A stretch of 29,440 nt of DNA from Saprospiraceae bacterium (GCA_016717105.1 JADKGF010000034.1:1-29440); one strand, 5' to 3'. Positions 7,565 through 16,481 are shown, numbered from the stretch's first letter. Translations and numbers: made by a program. The notes: generated by a model from the letters alone, not told the origin.

Positions 7565-10500
7565 ATGAAAATATTGTGTCTTCGTTTCCGAAATATTCAT
7601 TCCCTAAAGGGCAATCACCAGATTGATTTTACCAAGCCGCCTTTGTCCAATGCAGGCCTTTTTGCCATAACGGGACCGACTGGCGCAGGCAAATCAACCA
7701 TCTTGGATGTCATTACACTCGCACTTTTCAATAAGATCCCTAGATTCGCTACCAAAGGAACAGAAAGCATTTCTAAAACGGATATAGAAAAAACAGGTTC
7801 GGTGATGACGCATTTTACCGATGACGCCTATGCAGAAATCGAGTATGAATGCAAAAATATTATCTACAGATCACGATGGTCTATCTCTAGAGCTAGAACG
7901 GGCAATCTCCGAGATTACGAAATGGAATTGGCAACAGTCTCGGATAAAAATCTATTAGACCTTAAAAAATCTGAGGTTCCTTCCAAGAATGAAGAAATCC
8001 TAGGCTTGAAGTATGATCAGTTTATCAGGTCGATTGTCTTGTCGCAAGGTGATTTTGCAAGGTTTCTTAAGTCAGATGATAAAGAACGGGCCCGTTTGCT
8101 CGAAAATATCACGGACAGTCGCATCTACCGTGAGATCGGAATCCGTGTATTCGAAAAAGCCAGATCATACGAAGATGAACTCAAAAATCTGCGTGTACAA
8201 TCTGGAATGATTTCAAGACTCACAGATGAGATAGTAGTAGAAAAACAAGATGCTTTGCTTCAAAACGCTACCAAATTAAATAAGTTAAACACCGAAATAG
8301 AAATACAAGCACAGCTTCTCTCTCTGATGGAAAAGAAGGCGACTTTTTTAAACCGTCAAGTAGAGACACAAACATTGTTTACAAATTTAGTGCACAAAAA
8401 ACAGTCTTTTCAAAATGATGAAATTCGCCTTCAAAAGCACAAAAATCTTGATACCTATCGTGGTAGATTGGTACTTTGGCAGAATGAAAGAGATAGGATT
8501 ATTGTTTTGGAAAATGATTTAGCTTCGAATGTCAAAACATCTGGAAAGGCAGAAATTATTCTTCAGCAAGCCTTAACCCAAATGGCTGAGTTTACCCATT
8601 CTACCATTACAGTTGATAATTTTATGAGCCAAATGAAGGCTTTTGAAAATAAAATTATTGACTATGATAATCAATTGTCGAATCTAGAAAAAACAGGGAA
8701 ATCCTGGCGTGAACGTTATAACAATCTTATCGAAAAACGATCTTCTCCTGAATGGCAAGTTATAAAACTGGCGCAAAATTGGGAAGCCAGATATGAACAT
8801 GCAAAATCGCTTAAAGAATCATTGGACAATGTAGCAATTACCTTTGCTGGCACTGAGATTGAATTGAATGCACATATGCACCAGCTACAGCAACAAGCAG
8901 TTGCCCAAATGGCCTTGTTTAAGGATGTGCAAATGATGGAATTATTGGTTTTGGAGAATGAAAAATTTCAAACTCAATCTTCAGAAAATGAAAAGGAGTG
9001 GAAAACGTTAAATCAAAGATCTACAGAAACAGAAGAAAAATTGGCTGAAGTAAAGAAGTCTTTGGAACAAGCAAAAGACTTAAAACAACAATGGCTCAAA
9101 ATAGCCACATTGGATGACCATAGACACGAATTGATTGATGGCGAGCCGTGTCCACTTTGTGGTGCATTGGATCATCCGTATGCTGCAAATTTGCCTTTTA
9201 AAATAGGAGAAAATGAAATTTTGATAAATAATTTGACTATTGAGCTCCAAACCGTAGAGAAGCTATTGCAAGGAATTAAAACTTCTGCTACAACAATAGC
9301 CACGACCAATCTGAATATCAAGGCGCGTATCCAAGAAAATCTAAGCAAAATTATAGCCATAAGGGAAGCACACATACAAAATACTATGACATCCAATGAA
9401 ATTTCAAAGGATATCGAACGTATCAAAATCGAATTGGAGACATGCAAACATGAATTGGTTGTGCGACAAGATAAAGATTTGATTGGTGAATTGATGACGA
9501 CAGTTGAAGAGCTTAAGGTGATTACAACTTCATACTTGAATATCAAAGGAATGCGAATGGGATTGTACCAAGGCAATGATATTAATGGCGATGCGGATAA
9601 AATCCAAAATGCTTTCGTGGCAGCTCGAGAATCCTTGCAAAACCTGAATGTTACTATAGAGAATATTAAGAAGGAGAAGGTTGGGACGCTTCAAAAGTGG
9701 GAAAAAATGACCACAATACTCAAAGATGAACTCAACGTCCTAGGTTATGGCAATCCGATCGATGCCCTAGCCGATATATTGCCAGATGAGATCTTACGTG
9801 ACTTCCAAAACAAGAAGGACATACTTGTGAAAGAAGAGACAGAGTTGAATGCAGCAATTCGACAGCTTGACGTTGATTTAGCAATGTTAAAAGACATTGA
9901 TGCAGACGCAAATTTGATCGCGGAAGCAAAAGCATCATTGGAAAACCTGAATAAAGAAAAAGACGAATTACATGTTTTAACCGGCGCTATCCGCAATGAA
10001 TTAAAAAACCATGAAGAACAGGTAGTAAAGTTTCGAGAATTGACTGCAACGATTGCAAAAGTGGAAAAAGCCGCTACACCAGTACTTCATCTCAATCATC
10101 TGATCGGTGATGCTCAAGGCAACAGATATGCTAAATTTGCCCAAAATTTGAGTTTGAGACATTTGATAAACCTAGCCAATGTCCGCTTAGAAAAATTGTC
10201 AGATCGATATACCATGGCTGTGACTGACATAGAGGATGACCTGAAAATCATCGACCACTATCAAGGTCAGATCACACGAAGCGTAAAAACATTATCCGGT
10301 GGAGAGACCTTTATCATCAGCTTGGCAATGGCGCTGAGTCTTTCTGATATGGCATCAAAAAATGTAAGACTAGACAGTTTGTTTATAGATGAAGGTTTTG
10401 GTACTTTGGATCCCGAGACGATGGAAGTTGCATTGATCACACTTGAAAAACTACAATCTGAAGGCAATAGAATGATAGGCATCATATCTCATGTCGAAAG

Positions 10501-10576
10501 CCTCAAAGAGCGAATCGCCACACAGATAAAGGTTGTAAAATCCAATCAAGGATATTCGACTATCGAAATAGTGTGA
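7565..10576 (+). CDS. sbcC: Exonuclease subunit SbcC (SMC/Rad50-like ATPase)
   Basis: The intact 1003-residue ATPase partner of SbcD. Order of parts: Walker A GPTGAGKST (residues 37-45), Q-loop region SIVLSQGDFARFL, long coiled coil, zinc hook CPLC (residues 529-532) in DGEPCPLCGALDHPY, second coiled coil, ABC signature LSGGE (910-914) and Walker B LFIDEGFGTLD (Asp942, Glu943). Two molecules dimerise through the hook, and ATP binding gates the nuclease. Length and layout are normal. It is the longest gene here and has no frame break, unlike the two genes before it in the same operon. Confidence 0.95.
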   Translation: MKILCLRFRNIHSLKGNHQIDFTKPPLSNAGLFAITGPTGAGKSTILDVITLALFNKIPRFATKGTESISKTDIEKTGSVMTHFTDDAYAEIEYECKNIIYRSRWSISRARTGNLRDYEMELATVSDKNLLDLKKSEVPSKNEEILGLKYDQFIRSIVLSQGDFARFLKSDDKERARLLENITDSRIYREIGIRVFEKARSYEDELKNLRVQSGMISRLTDEIVVEKQDALLQNATKLNKLNTEIEIQAQLLSLMEKKATFLNRQVETQTLFTNLVHKKQSFQNDEIRLQKHKNLDTYRGRLVLWQNERDRIIVLENDLASNVKTSGKAEIILQQALTQMAEFTHSTITVDNFMSQMKAFENKIIDYDNQLSNLEKTGKSWRERYNNLIEKRSSPEWQVIKLAQNWEARYEHAKSLKESLDNVAITFAGTEIELNAHMHQLQQQAVAQMALFKDVQMMELLVLENEKFQTQSSENEKEWKTLNQRSTETEEKLAEVKKSLEQAKDLKQQWLKIATLDDHRHELIDGEPCPLCGALDHPYAANLPFKIGENEILINNLTIELQTVEKLLQGIKTSATTIATTNLNIKARIQENLSKIIAIREAHIQNTMTSNEISKDIERIKIELETCKHELVVRQDKDLIGELMTTVEELKVITTSYLNIKGMRMGLYQGNDINGDADKIQNAFVAARESLQNLNVTIENIKKEKVGTLQKWEKMTTILKDELNVLGYGNPIDALADILPDEILRDFQNKKDILVKEETELNAAIRQLDVDLAMLKDIDADANLIAEAKASLENLNKEKDELHVLTGAIRNELKNHEEQVVKFRELTATIAKVEKAATPVLHLNHLIGDAQGNRYAKFAQNLSLRHLINLANVRLEKLSDRYTMAVTDIEDDLKIIDHYQGQITRSVKTLSGGETFIISLAMALSLSDMASKNVRLDSLFIDEGFGTLDPETMEVALITLEKLQSEGNRMIGIISHVESLKERIATQIKVVKSNQGYSTIEIV

Positions 10577-10617
10577 GATTACAAAAAATAAGACTTCGCC
10601 AGCTTAAAATATTGTTT

Positions 10618-11043
10618 TTAAAATATCGAAGTTTCGTTTCCACCAGCCAATCTTGCGCCCAGATAAGCCATTGGAATATAAGCAAGTATTAAATCTGTAA
10701 GCGAAAACCAAAGAGGTGAAGGTATCATAAAAATCATAGAAAAGCCACCAAGGAAAAAGAAAAAACCAATGGTAAGTGCTATTTTTAATTTGTTGGTTGC
10801 CGCTATCCGAGCAGCGACAGTAGCACCCGCTAAAGTACCTAATGCATGTGCAAAAAACGGAGTTAGGAAATGTTTAAATTCAAATAGTGGAATAGCTGCT
10901 TTCAATCCTTCTGCTGTATTTGTGTCAGTGCCTTCAGGCAATGGTATTAAAATATTCCCAAAGTGTAGAATGCCCATATTTACTATACTGCCTGTGACGA
11001 TACCCAAGACGACAGCTAAGATATTTTTTAATATTGGATTCAT
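10618..11043 (-). CDS. Small integral membrane protein, function unknown
   Basis: A 141-residue protein with four likely membrane helices: residues 6-26 (NILAVVLGIVTGSIVNMGIL), about 60-82 (TPFFAHALGTLAGATVAARIA), 87-107 (KIALTIGFFFFLGGFSMIF) and 112-133 (WFSLTDLILAYIPMAYLGARLA). A loop containing LPEGTDTNTAEGLKAAI lies between the first two. The glycine-rich helices and the length suggest a compact inner-membrane protein of a type common in Bacteroidota genomes, but I cannot assign a function. It is convergent with sbcC, with 41 bases between the stops. Confidence 0.75.
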   Translation of the reverse strand: MNPILKNILAVVLGIVTGSIVNMGILHFGNILIPLPEGTDTNTAEGLKAAIPLFEFKHFLTPFFAHALGTLAGATVAARIAATNKLKIALTIGFFFFLGGFSMIFMIPSPLWFSLTDLILAYIPMAYLGARLAGGNETSIF

Positions 11044-11070
11044 TTTGTTTTAAAACTGTTGATTTTGTTA

Positions 11071-11078
11071 CAAAATTA
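11071..11078 (-). promoter_or_regulatory. Candidate -7 element for the small membrane protein gene
   Basis: On the reverse strand TAATTTTG (11078-11071) matches TAnnTTTG and lies 27 bases before the ATG at 11043. No TTG is present at the usual -33 distance. Confidence 0.4.
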
Positions 11079-11216
11079 CTTAAATCAATAATATAGCTTG
11101 CATTTTATAATGATAAATAATTTTTTGTAGACAGTTTATATGCCTTTTCCAAGATAAGGTCAGAAATATATTTTCAAAATTTAAATATAAAAAAAGTGTA
11201 ATATAATAAATTCTTT

Positions 11217-11224
11217 TAATTTTG
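11217..11224 (+). promoter_or_regulatory. Candidate -7 element for the exbB-exbD-exbD-tonB cluster
   Basis: TAATTTTG at 11217-11224 matches TAnnTTTG in the AT-rich gap between divergent genes. A start of transcription near 11231 would give a leader of about 60 bases before exbB. No clear -33 TTG is present. No other recognisable operator or repeat was seen in 11079-11290. Confidence 0.4.
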
Positions 11225-11290
11225 TGGTGAAATATAATAATTCACGAAAGTAGTCGTTTTAACTGACAACAATCATTACAAAATTAAATC

Positions 11291-11989
11291 ATGTTTAATC
11301 TCTCCTTCTTTTTATTTCAAACAGCCGAGGTAGCAGCAGACGCAGCCGCTACGCCACCATCACAAAATATTATCGACATCATCGCATCAGGTGGTATCAT
11401 GGGTATAGCGAATGTGACGATCACAGCGATCCTTTCAGTCATAGCTTTGTATATTTTTGTGGAAAGATACCTGACGATCAAACAAGCAGGTAAAGTAGAT
11501 GAGAATTTTATCAATAATATCAGAGGTGCTGTAGCTTCAGGAAATATCGAAGGAGCAAAGGCACTTTGTCGTGCGACAGATACGCCATCTTCCCGAATGA
11601 TAGAAAAATGGCTCATGCGTATAGGTAAGCCATTAAAAGATATCGATGCAGCAATCGAAAACGTAGGTAATCTTGAAGTATTCAAACTCGAAAAAAACCT
11701 TTCGACACTCGCGAGTATCTCAGGTGCTGCGCCGATGAATGGTTTCTTGGGTACAGTTACGGGTATGATTTTGGCATTTTATCAGATGGCTAGCCAGCAG
11801 AATGTGACTCCTTCGCTTTTGGCAGGTGGTATCTATCAGGCTTTGATCACAACAGCATTTGGTCTTGTAGTAGGTATATTTTCTTTTGTTGGGTATAATT
11901 ATCTTGTTGCCAAAGTAGAAGGCGTGATCTTCCAAATGGAAAAAATCACCGTTGACTTTATGGATCTTTTGCAAGAACCAGGCAATTAA
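11291..11989 (+). CDS. exbB: MotA/TolQ/ExbB family proton channel
   Basis: A 232-residue inner-membrane protein of the ExbB/TolQ family. Three membrane helices are visible: about residues 33-54 (IMGIANVTITAILSVIALYIF), about 145-165 (SGAAPMNGFLGTVTGMILAF) and about 178-200 (LAGGIYQALITTAFGLVVGIF). The conserved GFLGTVTGM and ALITTAFGLVVGI segments with pore-lining Thr residues are the family hallmark. With ExbD it forms the pentamer-dimer motor that uses the proton gradient to drive TonB at the outer membrane. It opens a four-gene cluster with two exbD genes and a tonB-like gene, so the motor and its transducer are encoded together. Confidence 0.93.
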   Translation: MFNLSFFLFQTAEVAADAAATPPSQNIIDIIASGGIMGIANVTITAILSVIALYIFVERYLTIKQAGKVDENFINNIRGAVASGNIEGAKALCRATDTPSSRMIEKWLMRIGKPLKDIDAAIENVGNLEVFKLEKNLSTLASISGAAPMNGFLGTVTGMILAFYQMASQQNVTPSLLAGGIYQALITTAFGLVVGIFSFVGYNYLVAKVEGVIFQMEKITVDFMDLLQEPGN

Positions 11990-12008
11990 TTAATAAATTT
12001 AAATTATT

Positions 12009-12407
12009 GTGGCAGTAAAAAAAAGAAGTAAAGTAAGTGCAGAATTTAATATGTCGTCATTGACGGATATTATCTTTTTGCTGTTAATTTTCTTTATGCT
12101 TACATCCAAGACCGTACAAATATCAATACCACTACCTGAATCAGATTCGACCACAGTTGCACCTTCTAACCTTCCAGTCATGATGACAATCGATGGTAAG
12201 ATCAAAGTAGCAGGTAAAGATAGTAGCATTGAAAATATGGAAAGGGATATCGCATTGGCCGTAAGGCAAACAGACAATAAGGAGAATGCCACATTAAATA
12301 TAATTTCTGAGGTCGGTGTGCCTTGGGAAAATGTACATAAAGCAATGTCTATCGCTAGTGGGCTCAAGATAAAGGCGATTATTGCAACACAACCTTCTAC
12401 CCATTAA
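12009..12407 (+). CDS. exbD: ExbD/TolR family protein, copy 1
   Basis: A 132-residue ExbD/TolR protein: short cytoplasmic N terminus, one membrane helix (about residues 17-33, SLTDIIFLLLIFFMLTS) with the essential Asp20 that carries protons, and a periplasmic domain. The start is GTG at 12009, chosen because it aligns exactly with the ATG start of the second copy and lies 19 bases after exbB. The first 33 residues are identical to those of copy 2, while the periplasmic domains differ. Known ExbD proteins dimerise within the ExbB pore and contact TonB. Confidence 0.9.
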   Translation: MAVKKRSKVSAEFNMSSLTDIIFLLLIFFMLTSKTVQISIPLPESDSTTVAPSNLPVMMTIDGKIKVAGKDSSIENMERDIALAVRQTDNKENATLNIISEVGVPWENVHKAMSIASGLKIKAIIATQPSTH

Positions 12408-12418
12408 ATTTTAGAATT

Positions 12419-12817
12419 ATGGCTGTTAAAAAGAGAAGTAAAGTAAGTGCAGAATTTAATATGTCATCATTGACAGATATAATTTTTCTATTGTTGATAT
12501 TTTTTATGTTGACATCTTCTATTGTTACGCCTAATGCCTTGGATCTGCAATTGCCCGGTAAAAAGACAAGTCCGCCACCACCAAAATCAAAAAATAAAGT
12601 GGTAGCCATAGACGAATCTGGTGCATATACACTCAATGGTGCACCTATCAGTTTGGATGGAGTAGAACGACAAATGGAAGCACTAAAAAGAATAGACGGT
12701 ACGAAAGCCGCAATAGCCATCGCTCCTTCTGGCAAGGCAAGCAACGAAACAGTCGTGGCAGTACTGGATTTAGCTTATAAAATGCAAGTTAGAGCAGTTT
12801 TGGTTGAACCTAGATAA
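12419..12817 (+). CDS. exbD: ExbD/TolR family protein, copy 2
   Basis: Also 132 residues, with the same N terminus and membrane helix as copy 1 (Asp20 kept) and a different periplasmic part containing a PPPPK stretch (GKKTSPPPPKSKNKVVAID). It begins 11 bases after copy 1. Paired ExbD genes are common in Bacteroidota TonB clusters, so the motor may contain a heterodimer of the two; that is an inference. The stop is followed by 100 bases before the tonB-like gene. Confidence 0.92.
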   Translation: MAVKKRSKVSAEFNMSSLTDIIFLLLIFFMLTSSIVTPNALDLQLPGKKTSPPPPKSKNKVVAIDESGAYTLNGAPISLDGVERQMEALKRIDGTKAAIAIAPSGKASNETVVAVLDLAYKMQVRAVLVEPR

Positions 12818-12917
12818 TAGGTTACAGGACTTTATTGTTTAATCTCATTTCTTACACAACTTACCGGTCATTCATCATGAATTACACGGATTTTTGATAT
12901 TTGTATTAAACTGATAA

Positions 12918-13799
12918 ATGAATAATAAGCAATCACATAAAGAAGATGATAATAAAAAAATAGGCGCAATGATAAGCTTGGCATTGCACATTGCCTTGAT
13001 TTTACTATTATTGATTCCATTTTTATCTAAACAAGAAGACATCATCCAAACCGAAGGTATCTTAGTTGCTTTTGGTGACCCGGATGCAGGTTCTGATGAT
13101 GCGGAGCTAGTATCGGAAGAGACTTATGAGAAAGCTGCTCCTCCACCTGCAGCTTCTGAATCAGCGCAAAATGAAGAGACAAGTGCGTCAAAAACAGTTA
13201 CAGAGGAAGCTCCCATAAAGGCAGTAGAAAAGAAAACACCAAATCCCAAAGAAGCTCAAGTAAATAAGGATAAAGCCAACGAAGATGCAAAAGCCAAGGC
13301 TGACGCTAAAGCTAAAGCAGATGCCAAAGCAAAAGCGGATCAACTTGCAGCTGCTAAAGCAAAAGCAGACAAAGAAGCTGCAGATAAGGCAGCAGCGGCT
13401 GCAAATCAAAAGAAGAAGTATGCCGATTTGTTAGGAAAAGGCAAGGGAAATAACAATACTGGAGGAAATCAAGGTACATCAGCTGGCGACCCGGATGGCA
13501 AAGCCTTGGAGGGAATAAGCAAGGGAAAAGGCTTGGTAGGTGGAGGACTTAGTGGTCGTGGTGTAGAATATTCGCCTACTTTTAGTGATAATTCTCAAAA
13601 AACAGGGAAAGTTTCTTTGGCTATTTGTGTAAACAGTGATGGTAAAGTGATCAAGGCAGATTTTACCCAAAAAGGGTCAACCACATCAGATAGTTATCTC
13701 ATCGATGTAGCGCGTCGAACCGCTATGAAATATAAATTTTCGAAAAGTGATACGGATAGCCAATGTGGGACTGTAACAATCGACTTTAAAGTCCAATAA
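12918..13799 (+). CDS. tonB: TonB/TolA-like energy transducer
   Basis: A 293-residue protein with a cytoplasmic N terminus, one membrane anchor (residues 15-36, IGAMISLALHIALILLLLI), a long periplasmic linker and a compact C-terminal domain (about residues 230-293, KTGKVSLAICVNSDGKVIKADF onwards). The linker contains Glu-rich then Lys/Ala-rich tracts, including tandem AKAKAD units (about residues 123-141), which should form an extended or helical rod as in TolA. The C-terminal domain has the GKV-x-V-x-x-GKVIKA pattern of TonB C termini that grip the TonB box of outer-membrane receptors. Position after exbB-exbD-exbD supports the role. The KAD-rich rod leaves a TolA-like role possible. Confidence 0.85.
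   Translation: MNNKQSHKEDDNKKIGAMISLALHIALILLLLIPFLSKQEDIIQTEGILVAFGDPDAGSDDAELVSEETYEKAAPPPAASESAQNEETSASKTVTEEAPIKAVEKKTPNPKEAQVNKDKANEDAKAKADAKAKADAKAKADQLAAAKAKADKEAADKAAAAANQKKKYADLLGKGKGNNNTGGNQGTSAGDPDGKALEGISKGKGLVGGGLSGRGVEYSPTFSDNSQKTGKVSLAICVNSDGKVIKADFTQKGSTTSDSYLIDVARRTAMKYKFSKSDTDSQCGTVTIDFKVQ
13284..13340 (+). repeat. Tandem AKAKAD-coding repeat in the tonB-like linker
   Basis: About three imperfect copies of a 15-18 base unit encoding KAKAD or AKAKAD occur in a row. Synonymous differences between copies (aaa/aag, gct/gca/gcc) show that the repeat is not freshly expanded. Confidence 0.6.
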
Positions 13800-13820
13800 A
13801 AATTGAAATTTTCAACTATA

Positions 13821-13857
13821 AAAAAAGCCTGAAGCAAAGTGATTCAGGCTTTTTTTT
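13821..13857. terminator. Bidirectional terminator between tonB and the Omp28-like gene
   Basis: A 13-bp perfect inverted repeat (AAAAAAGCCTGAA at 13821-13833, TTCAGGCTTTTTT from 13843) with a 9-base loop has A and T tracts on its two sides, so it can stop transcripts from both convergent genes. Confidence 0.9.
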
Positions 13858-13875
13858 ATATCGTAAATTCGGTAA

Positions 13876-14898
13876 TTAGAATAAAGATATCTTCTTGGAT
13901 ACTATGTTTTTTCCACTTGTCAAGGTGATGATATGTACACCCGGTGCGTAATTTGCTGCAATATTTAATCTGCCATTGGTTGCACTGTTTACGCTTGCAG
14001 TTGATATGATTTTTCCAGTTAGGTCCGTGATCTGAACTAAGCCATCAGAAGGAGCATTAGCCATATTGATGATGATATTGCCACTTTCAGCTTGATAACT
14101 TGTGAAGTCAAAACTAGCTACCTTTTGGTCGTCTATTGCAGAAGTACCTATCGAATTGATGATATTGGCATTAAAGAAAATATATTTTCCATTCACTTTA
14201 GTCCAAATTATTCCAACAACTTTATATTTTTCTATAGGTGCGGTTAGTCCCTCTAAATCTCCAAACATCTCGAATGTAGTACCTAATTTTACAGGGCCCG
14301 TTATGATTGAATTGTCAAATACATTAGGCAAAAAGCTGTTTCGCAATACATTTTTATGGGTTTGGATACCAGTTCTACTGGCTTGTTGGTTTTGAACATC
14401 TTCCAATAAATATAATCCCAAATAGTAGTCTCCGCCTGTGACATCTTCAAAAAATTCGACCTTAGCTCGTACATTTATGCTTTTTTCAGTTGCATCATAC
14501 ACTGCGTTTAAGCCTAATCCTGCAATAGTACTAACATCCTTTTTGAAATCAATTTCAGCCTGTGTTTCAGATATTTTTGTGGAAATATTTCCTGAATTTA
14601 CACCGATATTAAATCCATCAACATAAAACAATGGTTGTCCTACACCTACAAAATTTTCACCGAACTTCTCTGCAACCGGATTTAATAAGTCACCACTATA
14701 ATGGACGGCCATAAAAACTGAATTTTCATTGGCAAATTTGTTCAGGATTTGTTCTTTCATATCCCAACCCCAAGTACCACAATATGGACACCATGAGGCA
14801 GTACGTTCGTGAATCAATGTCCAGTTTTTGGTACTCACTACCTGCGCACTTGCCTGACTAAAAATAAAAAAAGTAAAAAGTAAAATTAAATTTTTCAT
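13876..14898 (-). CDS. Omp28-related thioredoxin-fold protein with T9SS sorting domain
   Basis: A 340-residue secreted protein. Residues 1-18 form a signal peptide (cleavage after ASA, before Gln19). A thioredoxin-like domain follows, with the redox motif CPYC at Cys37-Cys40 in TASWCPYCGTWGW; the surrounding pattern fits the Omp28-related family of Bacteroidota. A beta-rich domain spans roughly residues 120-250. The C terminus (about 265-340) is a type A T9SS sorting domain: GLVQITDLTGKII, then YAPGVHIITLTSGKNIVSKKISLF with the terminal lysine-rich strand. It is thus exported through the outer membrane and probably surface-anchored or released. Its substrate is unknown. Confidence 0.85.
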   Translation of the reverse strand: MKNLILLFTFFIFSQASAQVVSTKNWTLIHERTASWCPYCGTWGWDMKEQILNKFANENSVFMAVHYSGDLLNPVAEKFGENFVGVGQPLFYVDGFNIGVNSGNISTKISETQAEIDFKKDVSTIAGLGLNAVYDATEKSINVRAKVEFFEDVTGGDYYLGLYLLEDVQNQQASRTGIQTHKNVLRNSFLPNVFDNSIITGPVKLGTTFEMFGDLEGLTAPIEKYKVVGIIWTKVNGKYIFFNANIINSIGTSAIDDQKVASFDFTSYQAESGNIIINMANAPSDGLVQITDLTGKIISTASVNSATNGRLNIAANYAPGVHIITLTSGKNIVSKKISLF

Positions 14899-14933
14899 TA
14901 TATTTAATTTGTATGATAGAAAATAAATTAATA

Positions 14934-14941
14934 CAAAAATA
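14934..14941 (-). promoter_or_regulatory. -7 element for the Omp28-like gene
   Basis: On the reverse strand TATTTTTG (14941-14934) matches TAnnTTTG, about 35 bases before the ATG at 14898. It lies just beyond the cysS stop, so the gene has its own promoter. Confidence 0.5.
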
Positions 14942-14964
14942 TGACTGCTGTAAATTGGACATTA

Positions 14965-16449
14965 TTATTTATAACTCCAAGAACTGCCTTCTTTGCCATC
15001 CTTTATTTGGATGTTTAAATCACTTAGGGAATCTCTGATTTTATCTGAAGTAGGCCAATCTTTGTTCGTTCTGGCTAATTGACGTAACTCTATTACAAGC
15101 TGCATCAATCCATCCACCGGACCTGCATTGGTTTCAGACTCATCTTTTAAACCGAATATTTCAAATAATATTGTATAAAGTGTCGATTTTATTTTTTCAA
15201 GAGCATCATTTGACACTTCGGACATCTTTATTTGACCTTCCTTCAAGCTATTAATAAAAGTAACTAGCTCAAAAAGCCTTGCTAGCACGCGCGGAGTATT
15301 GAAGTCGTCGTTCATATCATCAAAAGCACCTTGAATGATTTCATCTATTTTTTGGTCGAGTGGTGCAATGTTTTCGATGTCAGAATGTAGCGAATGGACA
15401 GATTTGAATGCTTCCATGATCCTTTTGAATCCTTTTTCTGCTGCTTGCAAGCCTTCATCTGTAAGGTCATTGGTAGACCTATAATGGGATTGCAACATAA
15501 AAAACCGAACTACCATCGGGTGATATCCTTTGGATACATGCTCACTAGCGCCTGTGAAAAGTTCTTGTGGTGAGATTGTATTGCCATCACTTTTTGACAT
15601 TTTTTTGCCATTCATCAGCAACATATTGGTATGCAACCAGTAATTGGCTGGTTGACAATTACAAGCACCTACATTCTGGGCTATCTCATTTTCGTGATGC
15701 GGAAATTTCAGGTCATTGCCGCCACCGTGGATATCGAATTTTTTGCCAAGATATTTAGTACTCATCGCACTACATTCCAAATGCCATCCTGGAAAACCTA
15801 CGGACCAAGGAGAATTCCACTTCATGATGTGTTCATCTGATGCTTTCATCCAAATAGCAAAATCCGATGGGTGATTTTTTTCGTCTTGATTTTTGAGATT
15901 GTCTCTGGTTTCACTCAATAATTCATCAATCACTCGGCCTGAGAGTTTGCCATATTCACCAGTTTTCTCGGCATATTTTACAGTATCGAAATATACAGAT
16001 CCGTTTTTTTCATACGCCAATCCGTTTTTTAAAATTTCGGTAACCATTTCAATTTGCTCGAGGATATGACCTGTAGCTCTTGGCTCTATACCAGGAGAAA
16101 GCGTATTGAAAGTCCGCATAATGTCATGAAAACCATTGGTGTACTTTTGTGCTACTTCCATTGGCTCCAAATTGTCAAGACGCGCACCTTTAGACATCCT
16201 ATCTTCACCATCATCCAGCAAGTGTCCCACATCAGTGATATTACGCACATATCGCACCTGATATCCGAGATATGTCAGATATCTATATATGATGTCAAAA
16301 CTTATAAAAGTCCTACAATTGCCCAAATGAACATCATTATAAACGGTAGGGCCGCAGACATACATACCCACATATCCCTCCTGTATCGGTTTGAAAACTT
16401 CTTTCTGTCGGCTGAGACTGTTGTACATTAATAATTCGCCTGACTTCAT
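14965..16449 (-). CDS. cysS: Cysteinyl-tRNA synthetase
   Basis: A 494-residue class I aminoacyl-tRNA synthetase that charges tRNA-Cys. The HIGH-type motif is HLGN (residues 41-44), preceded by VCGPTVYNDV. KMSKS is at 283-287. The active-site zinc that selects cysteine would be bound by Cys32, Cys226 (GWHLEC), His251 and Glu255 (HHENE). The C-terminal DALR-type helical domain ends with the short basic-aromatic tail EGSSWSYK. Length is normal and the frame intact. Confidence 0.97.
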   Translation of the reverse strand: MKSGELLMYNSLSRQKEVFKPIQEGYVGMYVCGPTVYNDVHLGNCRTFISFDIIYRYLTYLGYQVRYVRNITDVGHLLDDGEDRMSKGARLDNLEPMEVAQKYTNGFHDIMRTFNTLSPGIEPRATGHILEQIEMVTEILKNGLAYEKNGSVYFDTVKYAEKTGEYGKLSGRVIDELLSETRDNLKNQDEKNHPSDFAIWMKASDEHIMKWNSPWSVGFPGWHLECSAMSTKYLGKKFDIHGGGNDLKFPHHENEIAQNVGACNCQPANYWLHTNMLLMNGKKMSKSDGNTISPQELFTGASEHVSKGYHPMVVRFFMLQSHYRSTNDLTDEGLQAAEKGFKRIMEAFKSVHSLHSDIENIAPLDQKIDEIIQGAFDDMNDDFNTPRVLARLFELVTFINSLKEGQIKMSEVSNDALEKIKSTLYTILFEIFGLKDESETNAGPVDGLMQLVIELRQLARTNKDWPTSDKIRDSLSDLNIQIKDGKEGSSWSYK

Positions 16450-16481
16450 TTGTATCGACTTAAATCAGTTAAAAAAGAACG

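Noticed and set aside
9172..9576. Reverse open frame of 134 codons inside sbcC
   Set aside because: It lies antisense to the coiled coil of an intact sbcC gene; the hydrophobic look comes from complementing Lys/Glu/Ile codons.
10769..11053. Forward open frame of 94 codons
   Set aside because: It is the mirror of the four-helix membrane protein on the reverse strand, which has better composition, a promoter-like element and a normal start.
13284..13340. Repeat unit considered as a CRISPR-like or mobile repeat
   Set aside because: It is an in-frame Lys/Ala/Asp coding repeat in the linker of the TonB-like protein, with no spacers.
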